Assembly: GCA_038373885.1 (NCBI GenBank)
Contig: JAWZYV010000080.1
Span: forward strand, 1 to 64,000
Origin: Cheiracanthium punctorium
Taxonomy: Eukaryota; Arthropoda; Arachnida; Araneae; Cheiracanthiidae
Length of the DNA: 64,000 nucleotides
Reading direction: 5' to 3'
Notes under the pieces: generated by a model
Database searches by the model: none
Told to the model about the DNA's origin: nothing
The model's input: only the letters and a program-made list of their open reading frames with translations
Part shown: positions 13,301-25,300 of the stretch, one piece after another
Layout: every line of letters starts with the position of its first letter
Position numbering within the stretch: position 1 is the stretch's first letter
Program-made: the position numbers and the translations under genes

Positions 13301-16300
13301 ACATATTTCATTGAGATAGCCACTGAATTCTATAACAGAAAGCAAAACTTTTAAATTTGGTTATACCTGTTAAAACATGCTCATAGACCTTAAGTGATGT
13401 AAGAAATAAAAGAAAAAATGGCATTTTTATAAGACTTCTATTCCTGAATAAAAAACAATAGGTAGTACAGCAGGTAGCCACAGTTAATGATAGCATTTAT
13501 AAAAAAACACTGGCTCAATGCAAATTAAATCTAATAAAAATTATTTTTTATAATGTCCTTTGATTACATAAACTGTGATAGAAGCAGAAACATTAAATTT
13601 GATGAAAGATGGTTGATAAAAGAAGAGCCTAACACAGAAAAAACTGTTCCCATGTCAATTTGTTATTTATTTTGGCATCATTATAAGTAAACCAACAATG
13701 TAGCACAGCATTAACTGGGGTCATTATTAAATATTGGCAGTAACTTGGTGGGAAAAATTGCCTACTGATGTTTTAACAACACTAATCTGCAAATATTAAC
13801 ACTATAGGCAAATGTAACATAAGTATGGATGCAATTCTTCAATCATGGCATGTAATGCAATTACAAAAAGTTTGTTTAATTTACAAATCAGAAATAATAA
13901 TAATAAATAATACCAAATCCTTAAACAATAATAATAAATTTGCTTAGTCCAGTTAAACTACCTAGTACATAAATAATAATCATAATTAAAATATATACAT
14001 ACAAAAGGACACTTTTAGCAATTTCAGAAATATGTTGAAAATTATATACACAAAAAGGTGGTAACGGGCTTTATTTCTTTATCTATTAGAGATAAGTGGG
14101 CAGTGAAAATTGAAAATATGTTCAAAATAAGGTTGGAAATAAGACTAAGAAAATATTCCACTAGTTAATTTTCAAAAAGTTACACTTTCTTAATTTGTAT
14201 ATGACCCCCTTAGAGAAACATTCCCAATTAGTAAAATGTGCCCCATACAATAACGGGGTGAAATACCAAATTTGAGCCTTTTATCATACATCGCCTTAGA
14301 GATATCTTTAAAGAAAGATGATCGGGGACTATACATGAATATAAACTATTTTGAATATAAACGTTTATTGCTAGTAGAGTGGAAAAAAGATTTTCTTTGA
14401 TAATTTCTGTACGACCCCTGAAATGCTATCATTCGGCATGATTTTTTTCCTTCAAGAGCCATTGAAAAGTGATTTAAGTCAACATTATATTATCTTCACA
14501 TTTCTGACACTTTTTAAGGTAGTTCTCAAATTTTGTATGTCCCCTCATTAGTGTATGGGGTACATTTTACTAACTGGGAATCGTTTTGTATGGGGGTTGT
14601 ATAAAAATTTAAAGTACAACTTTTTGAAAATTAATGAGAGGAATTTTTTCTTAACAGTCTTATTTTTGATCTTTTTATAAACGTTTTTTCAATTTATAGT
14701 GCCCACTTATCTCTAATAGATAAAGAATTAAAGCCTGTTACCATTTTTTTGGGATACCCTGTCTATATATATAGCGAGAGAGAGCACAATTTTTAGTTTC
14801 CATTATAACAATTTTATTTCTATTTTTATAATGTACCATGATTTTAATAGAACAAAACAAAATAAAATAATCAGTTTTCAATAAAATCTTATAGCAAATT
14901 GAGCCTACAGTAACAACAACAATCTGAGAATGGATTACCATCATTATCAAAGGAGATTAGTCAATATAATAAAAATTAACAATTTTTATGAGAAAAAAGT
15001 TTTTAGATGCTTTTAAAAGGGAATATCTTTCTTCCAAAACAGTGCAAACTAAAGAGACGAGGAGAGTTTTTTTTTCTTTTCTTTTAATTCCTCGTTTTTG
15101 TTAAATACTTTAAACTAAAGGTTTATATTGCGTACATGTTATAATAGAATATGTTTAATCATTGTTTGCTCAAGACAAAAAATCTGCGAGCCAGGCTGCC
15201 TCATTATCAATAAAAGAAAGAGTCAACTTAAAAAATGATTTATTACTTTTATTATATATGCAGGGCGCGAAATTAGCGGTCGTTAGTCGTATTTTGCAAC
15301 TGTAATTTTGGTTTTGACGACCGAGATTTAAGAACCAGTCGTCATTTTTGACGCCTAACATTTTGCCTGACACAGGCGACTAAAAAGCGACTATTTTGGC
15401 ATCGTCCGACTCCGGCGACTTTTTTAACAAAAATACCGCGAAAAATGAATATTTTAGGAATTGTGGGAACTTTTTTACTGTCTAGACGACTATTTATCAA
15501 ACTGTGCTGAAAAAATATAAATGTAAATTTCCGTGAAAAAAACTTTTGCTTTCGTAAGCACCGCTCCGTGGCGGATAGAGAATGATCCTCTACAGACAGT
15601 CTTCTGTGGTTGAAAAACGCGCGGAAGACCACTTTCTGTTGGATGTTTCATGTATTTTAAATGTGTCTTTTAAAATAAACTTAACTCTGCTTAAACTAAA
15701 TATTAAATCGTAATTATTGAATTTCATAAGTATTTTAAAAATAGTTTCGTTTTTGTAAAAATTAAACTTTTCCCTTCTTCTAAAACTACTTAAAAAGTAT
15801 AATAGCTTTAGTTTTAAAATATAACTCAAAATACTCATCTTAATTTTAATTGTATAACCTGGAAACATCCCAGTTTCTTCCTCTCTCCCTAAATGCGTAC
15901 TTGCATGGTATTGTTTACAAAATGACTGGATGTGTCGCGTAAAACTCAAAGTTGAGGTGTTCCTTGTTTGCCTGTAATTTGGCATTCAGTAGTTTTTTTG
16001 CTCGTTCGCACTTGCGAACGATTACGATATTTTGCATATGCAAATTTTGCTTGAGCTAGAATTAAATGTCCGTCAACATATGCAAATCTTTTGACGCATT
16101 TTGCGTGTCGCGTTTTGCTTGGCTGCTAGGTATGTAGCTTAGTATATAAGCTCGGGAAGTTTCGTATCTCCTCACTTCTTGTTTTTCAGTTCAGATCGGG
16201 ATGGTCTGTGACTAGCGGCTCTCCTGCAAGGGTTTGTAGGTGTTATGGCAAGTTGCCATGGTTAATTGTTAAGTATCAATTTTTTTCCCTAAAGGCAAGG

Positions 16301-19300
16301 GGTCTTAAAAATTAAAATGAATTATATTATGAATTAATTAAAATTAAAATGAATGAAAAATTAAAATGAATTAATTGAATCCAAAGTTACCTTTAGCTAC
16401 CTTTTGGCATCCAGCTCATTTAGTTACAAGTATAACACATATTCTGTAAGTGTAATTTGGAAATGTTGTATTTTCAGGCAAATGCTTAGAAAAATAAAGT
16501 AAATGTTTTTATCAAATCTTGTCTTTGGTTCGGTTGAACAGACAACAACCCTTCAAAATGGTAGCAGAGCGTGGTTTACCACCTCTGTTGCTTCTGTTCG
16601 GCTGAATTAACGATGAGATTGGAATTAGTTATAAAAACTTAAATGCAAATTTTGAAAATCACTCTTTTGAAACCTGGAAATTTCATTATCGCCTTAGCCT
16701 TGATCGATCTTTCTAGATTTTAAAAGTTTAACTTATGGGGATAGTGAAGGATCGCCGTATTTTCTAAATGTTTGAAGATAATGGGGGTATATTTTTAAAT
16801 TTTTGAAATTTAAAAGATAAAAGAAAAATTTATTAAAGAAAAAAATTTCCCTTTTGAAACCCTTAAATCGATTATAGCTGTAGTTCTAATTGAGTTTATG
16901 GATTTCAAAGGTTTCATTCGGCTAGAAACCTTTTGTTAGGTAAAGCCAAACTTTTTACTACTAAGTAATCTTTTTGACACTATTTGTCACTTTTTGACTA
17001 TAATAGTCTGACTCTTGGCAGGCCCTTAAAGTTTAAGAAAAAAAAATAAAAAAATTTGAACATGGCTGGAATTCCGTTGGTAGGTTCAGTCTTTTCCTTT
17101 CCAAAATTAAATGGGGAAAATTATCGGCAGTGGTCATATAGCATGGAGATGCTGCTATGTCATGAGGGCCTATATGGGTTTATTGACGGGACCGAAGTTT
17201 CACCCGTTATCTCTCCAGCTACGACTAAGGATGAACCTGGAATTCCTAAAGTCGAGGGGAACCCGCAGTTGCTACCCTTCCTCAGAAGAAAGCAAAAGGC
17301 AGTGTCTACGATAGCCATGGAGATTGAACCTGCACAACAAAGTCTAATCATGGGGTTGTCCGCTCCCAAACAAATGTGGGACGCCCTTAAGCAAGCTTTT
17401 GAGCCGGCTAGTCGAGCAAGGATTGCTCACCTACGTGCAGAATTTATGCGTGTGAAGTATGAAACCGGCGAATCCATGGCTGTTTATTTGGGACGATTGA
17501 CTCAAGCTACAGATCGTTTAACGGCTGTTGGTAAAAGAATCGACGATGATGAGGTGGCGTACCAGATGCTGATGAACCTCCCCCTGGAATATAATAACGT
17601 GTGTCAACAACTTTATATGTTAAATGATAAAGACTTTACCTCGACTAAAGTTCGCGAACAACTACTGGTGGAATACGATCGTCTCAAGTATTTAAAGATG
17701 ACTCCTGAAGAAGTGGTATTAGATCCCCCAAGAGCCAGTGTAATGCTGTCAAGAAAAAGTAAGCCTAAATTACAGAGCCAGACGTCGAGACCAGACCGAC
17801 AGATAAAAGAAACCCGCAAATGTTTTAAGTGTGGACAGATAGGTCATATTTCACCAAATTGCGGGAATCGGAAGAAAGGTAAAGGGAAAAATTGCTCGTT
17901 TGCTGAAATTTCTGACGAAGCGACAAATTTTTTAAGTCACTCCACCAAAATTTTGAAGTGGATAGTAGACTCCGGATCATCAAACCATTTTCTTTCTGAA
18001 AAGTTTTTGTTGACTGATTTCACAGAGTGTGATATGAAGATACGTGGAATTGGAAATGCTGAAGTAAAAGCAAAAGGTTTTGGTTCTGTTACCCTGCATC
18101 TGACTGTTAAGGGCAAGACTAAATCGTTGGAACTGTCCAAAGTTTTCTGGGGTCCTTCGTTGAAAAAGAACCTGATATCTGTCAGCCAAATTGACAAGCT
18201 TGGCCACATTGTAAGTTTCAGAAATCTCAATGCTCCATATCTGACCCGGATGGACACATCATAGCTGTTGCTCCATTAATAGGAGGCCTGTATGTCCTGG
18301 AATCCAATGTGGAGCCTGAGAATTCAGCTGCCAGTGCACACGTCATCACAGAGAAGCCCCTGAAGATACGGAACCATATGATAATGTGGCACAAGAGATT
18401 AGGACATCAAAACGTCAAAGCTTTAAAATTGATGAAGACGAAAAATCTGGTGTATGGGCTTGAAAAGCTCAGTGGTGATCTTCAGCAGTGCGAGCCATGT
18501 GTGCAGGCTAAATTGACAAGAGCAAGTTTCAAAACTGTGAAGAAGCGTCAGTCTAAAAATCCTTTGGATTTGCTACATTTGGATGTTTGGGACAGCACAG
18601 TCGGCCCTTCATATGGTAATGCAAGATACCTTCTCACAGTGGTAGATGACTACTCGAGATATGCCTGGGTATTTCCACTTAAGAAGAAAAGTGACTGTTT
18701 TGAAACCTTTAAAAAAAATTTAAAGTTCGAATTGAAAGACAGATCAAGCAGGTAGGATCTGATCGGGGCATGGAGTTTTGTTCCAAAGAATTCGACACGT
18801 TCCTGCAGGAAAATGGTATTCTGGCGCAGCGTACTAACCCATACTCACCGGAAATGAACGGCGTTGCAGAACGCCTCAACCGAACCATGGCAGAGGGTGT
18901 TAGAGCCATAAGAATAGACACGGAACTTCCGAAAGGTTTGTGGGCTGAACTTGCCCAAACCTTCATCTACCTGTATAACAGATTTCCTCATCGAAGCATA
19001 GGTAACCAGGTCCCCTATACCTTATTTTTCAAGAGAAAGTGTTCTGTCAGACATCTCAAGGTAATAGGAAGTCTAGCTTACGTATACATCAATAAAAGTA
19101 AAAGGGATAAACTGGATTCCAAAGCAGAGACTGGTGTACTGATCGGGTATGCGCGCTACACCAAAGGATATCGCATCTGGATGCCTGCCCTGCCGAAGTC
19201 TGTGTGCATCGAAGAAACGAAACACGTGAAGTTCAACGAGTTAATCAAAGGCTATCGTCGAACGAACCTGGTGGTAAGTCCCTCTTTACCTTATGTTGTT

Positions 19301-22300
19301 CAAAAGGAAGATGTAGAAGAGAGCACTGGGAATCAACGTCAGCATTGCCGCAACATATCCTGGAAACGTGAAGAGCACAGACGGAGGTCTGGGAAGACCA
19401 AAGGTCGATATGATATCTATTATTTTGCACCTGGTTATCCCAAAAGGCTCAGAAGCCTGGCAGATGTTCGCGAGTACTGCGAAAAGAACGACATAATTTT
19501 TGATGCAAATTTCTACAATTTTAAGCACATTCCTGAATCTGAAGTTACCCCCGAAGATGACAACCTCCCTGATGAACCAGCTAAAGCGGACGATTCCGAG
19601 ACTGATCAAGAAGAGTTCCGGGATGCTGAGACATTCCATGCTGTCATCGACGAGCCTTCATCCTATGAGGAAGCCCTCCAGTCGCCAGCAGCCGCCCAAT
19701 GGAGCAGAGCCATGGCCGACGAGTTGACTACCTTGAGGACTCGTGATGTATACAGCATTGTCCCTCGTCCCTCGGACAGAAAGGTAATCAGCTGTCGCTG
19801 GGTTTATAAGTTGAAAAAGGACCATAGAAATTTTTGTAAATTTAAAGCGCGCTTAGTAGCGCAAGGTTTCAAGCAAAAAGCTGGTATTGACTACCATGAT
19901 GTTTTTTCACCTGTGGTGCATTTTGAATTGATTTATTTTTTCATAACACTTTTGGTTATCTCCATGAAATGGGTTCATAAGCATATTGATGTTAAATGTG
20001 CATATCTTTATGGTGAACTAAATGAAGAAACTTTCATGGAGATACCCAAAAATTTTGAATGTCCTGTAGATGTTAATTCAGAGTCTCATGTATTAAAATT
20101 AAAAAAGGCCTTATATGGCTTGCATCAAGCCGGCAGACAGTGGCATTCAGAATTGGAATCCACTTTAAAAACTTAAGGATTTTCTAACTTTTTAAACACA
20201 AATTGTGTGTATTTTCTAAATTGTAAAACTATCATTTTAGTCTATGTTGATGATTTAATAGTTTTTTCAATGTCCGATTCCGAGATGGCTAAAGTAGTAA
20301 ATCTGTTAAAAGCACATTTTGAAATTAATAATTTAGGTCCAATTAGGAAAGTCCTTGGTATTGAATTTTCATATTTTAACGATAAATGGAAGCTACATCA
20401 AAAATCTTATATTGAACGCTTAAAAGAAAAATTTAGAGATATCCATTTTGTAAAAACTAAATTGCCAATGCCTCAAGGTCAAGTTATTAAACATAATGAA
20501 GGTGAACCATCTATTGAAGGAAAATTTCCTTATCAAAACCTGATCGGATCATTGCTTTTTCTCGCAACCCGATCAAGACCAGACATTCTTTTTTCAGTTA
20601 CCTTGCTAGCGCAGTATAATTCCCATCCAACATTAGCTCATTGGAAACTCTTATGTCAAGTGTTGAACTATGTTATTTCAACTAGCGATTACTGTATTTC
20701 AATGACTATAGACACCTCGAAACATTTAAGCGCATTTGCTGATGCTTCGTGGGCCTCCGACCGCGATGACAGACGGTCATTTTCGGGTTCATATTTTAAC
20801 GATAAATGGAAGCTACATCAAAAATCTTATATTGAACGCTTAAAAGAAAAATTTAGAGATATCCATTTTGTAAAAACTAAATTGCCAATGCCTCAAGGTC
20901 AAGTTATTAAACATAATGAAGGTGAACCATCTATTGAAGGAAAATTTCCTTATCAAAACCTGATCGGATCATTGCTTTTTCTCGCAACCCGATCAAGACC
21001 AGACATTCTTTTTTCAGTTACCTTGCTAGCGCAGTATAATTCCCATCCAACATTAGCTCATTGGAAACTCTTATGTCAAGTGTTGAACTATGTTATTTCA
21101 ACTAGCGATTACTGTATTTCAATGACTATAGACACCTCGAAACATTTAAGCGCATTTGCTGATGCTTCGTGGGCCTCCGACCGCGATGACAGACGGTCAT
21201 TTTCGGGTTACATAATGTTCTTTAAAAATATCCCTATCTGTTGGAAAACCCGAAAGCAGAAGTGTGTCGCATTATCGACAATGGAGGCTGAATACATAGC
21301 CATTTCAGAAACGGCAAAAGAACTTATTTGGTTACAAAATATTTATGAAGAAAGCAGTAAAATATTGAAATTAGATTTTGAAAAACCCTTAATGTTTTCT
21401 GACTCTGAAAGTGCAATCTACTACACTAAAAATAACATAGAAAACTCTAGGAATAAACATATAAGTATTAGATATCATTTTGTGAAGAACTTTCTTTTAG
21501 ATGGACTTTTTAAACTTTTAAAAGTTCCAGGTAAATGGAATGTGGCTGATCTACTGACAAAAACTGTCAGTAATGATACATTGGTTAAATATTGTAATCA
21601 CATTTTTGGATAGAGGAAGAAAGGGGGACTTTGTTGGATGTTTCATGTATTTTAAATGTGTCTTTTAAAATAAACTTAACTCTCCTTAAACTAAATATTA
21701 AATCGTAATTATTAAATTTCATAAGTATTTTAAAAATAGTTTTGTTTTTGTAAAAATTAAACTTTTCCCTTCTCCTAAAACTACTTTAAAAGTATAATAG
21801 CTTTAGTTTTAAAATATAACTCAAAATACTCAGCTTAATTTTAATTGTATAACCTGGAAACATCCCGGTTTCTTCCTCTCTCCCTAAATGCGTACTTGCA
21901 TGGTATTGTTTACAAAATGACTGGATGTGTCGCGTAAAACTCAAAGTTGAGGTGTTCCTCGTTTGCCTGTAATTTGGCATTCAGTAGTTTTTTTGCTCGT
22001 TCGCACTTGCGAACGATTACGATATTTTGCGTATGCAAATTTTGCTTGAGCTAGAATTAAATGTCCGTCAACATATGCAAATCTTTTGACGCATTTTGCG
22101 TGTCGCGTTTTGCTTGGCTGCTAGGTATGTAGCTTAGTATATAAGCTCGGGAAGTTTCGTATCTCCTCACTTCTTGTTTTTCAGTTCAGATCGGGATGGT
22201 CTGTGACTAGCGGCTCTCCTGCAAGGGTTTGTAGGTTTTATGGCAAGTTGCCATGGTTAATTGTTAAGTATCAATTTTTTTCCCTAAAGGCAAGGGGTCT

Positions 22301-25300
22301 TAAAAATTAAAATGAATTATATTATGAATTAATTAAAATTAAAATGAATGAAAAATTAAAATGAATTAATTGAATCCAAAGTTACCTTTAGCTACTTTTT
22401 GGCATCCAGCTCATTTAGTTACAAGTATAACACATATTCTGTAAGTGTAATTTGGAAATGTTGTATTTTCAGGCAAATGCTTAGAAAAATAAAGTAAATG
22501 TTTTTATCAAATCTTGTCTTTGGTTCGGTTGAACAGCCAGCAACCCTTCACTTTCTTGTCTTCCGCGGATGTGTAATAATTTAAATCCCACTTTTTGTAA
22601 TGTAAACAAATAGAGGAACTTAGAGAAATTTAGCCATAATTTTTTAACTCCATGTATATTAATGAAGTGGATCGGAGGAAACTACTAGCTCGCATTCACA
22701 ATATTGGATTCTTTCTGCAAATGCGTGTTTTAGTGGTAGCTCGGCTCGTATGGCACGGCGGTGTGGGAAGATGTGATGATTATACTTGATATCAATATTG
22801 ATGAACGCGCGAGATCCTTTTAAATAAGGCAGTGTAAAAGTTATTTGGATTAGTTAATATTCATATTAAGTATAATTATTTACAGCGGGAGAGTACAGGT
22901 TTACGGTCCGGACGCCATCTTGGATTTAATTTGCGCGGCGCGTTGCAGCGCCGCAATAACGGCTGATCAAGTGCAGCAGTTCATGACTGAAAACAATACA
23001 TGGACTGACTGCAATTAATTAATGCAATTTCGTGAAAAAACGAAAGAAGATTTATTTATTTATTTGTGTGTGTGCGTGGGGGGGGGACATTAGCAAAACG
23101 TCTGGATTTTAGGAAAATCTAAATTTCGGACTTCCGGCCTAAATTACGATAATTCAAATAAAAATATTAATTGAATAAAAATGTTATTCGATGGTTTAAA
23201 CTTAATGAAATTTATCTTTTTTAAATAAAACTCCTTTAAGAGATAATGTAAAAAAAACTTAAACTGAATTAGTTATTTGAAAATATATTAAAAAACTTTT
23301 TATTTAAATATGAAAATTACAATAATTAAGATAAAGTTCAGTTTGTATTAAGATATGTTTAAAGTAATTTAGTACAAAATAATTTTTAGTAAGATAAAAT
23401 AGCTATAAAATAATAAATCCTTCTTGGGGACATTGAAAGCTTTCATAGACCCTCTCCCAACTTCAATTCAACCCACTGAGAATACAAACACATATTCCAC
23501 AATTTTAACATGTACTACCTGTTTGCTTACAGTGGTGGTTGATCAGGTGACATTTTGAAGCTAGTACACGTATACTGCATAAGTTTATCTACCATAGGCA
23601 TTGTAGTTATACAGCAACATTTTATAAAATACTTCTAAACTAAAACTAAAGACCATGTTCTTGTAAAATGTATCATAATATTTTATTCTGGATGCATAGG
23701 TGAAAAGCTATAAAAATTGATTTTATATTTACTTACTATTTATTACTATCTAAATTTTAATAGTCCTGATCTTCTTTAAAAAATACTGTACATAATCATT
23801 AAGCCTACCTGTTTATAGTTTATGCATATAAACAAAACAAAGGTTTTCGAAACTGCACCTGAACAAGACAGTTTGGCAACCGGGAAAAAAAAGTTAGTTG
23901 CCATTGACGCCTAGATTTTTGCTCCCAATTTCTCACCCTGTATATATGTGTGTATATATATATATATATTATTTTATTTATTTTTTCCTCATGTAGTTAA
24001 CGATTTTACTCCTAAATATTAAGGTAAAAGCTCCTAATATTAAGGTCAAAGAGGATTCAGATGTGCTTGTGTTTAGAAACATACAAATCATAAATTGGAA
24101 ACCTCAAGATCCGTACTTCAAGCAAACATTGTCATCGAACATACAGCATAGCGTTGCAGATTTTCCTACCTGGGGAAATCAAAATGTGTAAAATATTGCA
24201 GCTGCAGCACTCTTTCACTGTAAAACTTAGAGTTATCTTTGTGAAATGATGCGCAATGATGAGAGTTACAATGTGAAATGACAGTTTTCATTAATTTTGT
24301 ATTAATACAAATAGACCGAAATTTTGCAAGTTAAACTTTAACTCACAGTTTCAAAAAATGAGAGTGTTAGCCCAGTACTAAATAGTCTTTCAACTTTTAA
24401 TCTTTATTCAAGTTTCCAGTTTAGTTTCAGAACTAGTTATTTGTTCTTCTCACCATATCAATCTATACCAAGCCTGAAATAATCCAAAAAAGTTTTACGT
24501 ATGTTTCTACTTCAAGTTTGTTTTCCTATTAGTCACATTTCGCCGTATTGGCAATCTTGTAGCATCATATCAAAATGAAATCGATTTGGCTTTTGCAACT
24601 ACAAGATGACGTCATTCGATGTTCTATGCTGCCGATCTGAATAGTTTGCTGAATCAAGTGCTTGAATTGTAATTGGCAGTGGATGTGTGTGCTTTTGAGG
24701 GCGTTTCAGACTGGGAATCATTTAAAAGTCTGTCGAATCGAGCCATCAGCAGTTTTCATATCAGGATTTTTAATGTGTAATAGTTAAGCTCATGCTCAAT
24801 CTCCTCCTGCCCTGTTTAGGATGCTATAGTTGTGTAATGTATATCTGCAATCAAACTTGCCTCCTGGAAATTTCGCCCCCCCCCCCCCCCAGTGATGTAA
24901 AATTAACCAGAAATTGAAGACTTACAGAAGTATCAGTAAATGAGAAGAAAGTTGTTATTTAAAACATTTCATTTTAAAGCATTATTGCCATAGTGATATT
25001 TCATTTGTTTTTAAATTGAAATTTGATAACTTGTTTTAACTGAAATATCCTTTTTTATCTGTTAGCAAAATCAAAACATCTAGTCAATTTTATGTAACTG
25101 TTTTTATTTAGTTTGTTATTGTTAATAAACTAATTTGTTATGTTTTACTTAATGACTGTTGATTGAGTTAGCCTCCAATTGTGACGTTTTAGAAATACGT
25201 AGCATAGTTTAATCTTTTCTGTTCAGGTATTTTTTTATATTAGGCTATTAAAACTTACAGCAATTGCTGACAGCTTTATAATAATTTTAACACTGCTTAT

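Larger units (their letters stand above)
20177..21613 (+). pseudogene. copia reverse transcriptase end and RNase H, with internal duplication
   Basis: This is the same frame as the segment before the TAA. LVYVDDLIVF carries the RT YVDD catalytic motif. ADASWASD, STMEAEY and DSESAI supply RNase H acidic residues, and HISIRYHFV is the conserved C-terminal motif. A 420-bp block (20368-20787) is repeated perfectly and in frame at 20788-21207. This inserts a second copy of 140 residues from the RT thumb to the start of RNase H. The protein ends normally just before the polypurine tract. Confidence 0.9.
15637..22550 (+). mobile_element. Ty1/copia LTR retrotransposon
   Basis: The element has two 919-bp LTRs bounded by TG...CA, a 5-bp target duplication CTTTC (15632-15636 and 22551-22555), a tRNA-iMet primer site and a polypurine tract. 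Gag, protease, integrase, reverse transcriptase and RNase H come in that order; integrase before RT is diagnostic of copia. About a dozen differences separate the LTRs by eye (about 1.4%), so insertion was recent. The coding region has two frameshifts, one in-frame stop and an internal duplication, so it is not autonomous as written. It is inserted inside a hAT element. Confidence 0.95.
15261..23940. mobile_element. hAT-type element split by a copia retrotransposon
   Basis: The outer ends CAGGGCGCGAAATT and, in reverse, CAGGGTGAGAAATT are flanked by a perfect 8-bp duplication TATATATG (15253-15260 and 23941-23948). Removing the 6914-bp LTR element and one 5-bp target copy leaves about 1.76 kb of hAT sequence. 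No transposase frame was recognised in what remains, so it was probably non-autonomous. Confidence 0.8.

Noticed and set aside
15590..15985. Minus-strand 131-residue open frame
   Set aside because: It lies mainly in the copia 5' LTR and recurs truncated in the 3' LTR; no protein features.
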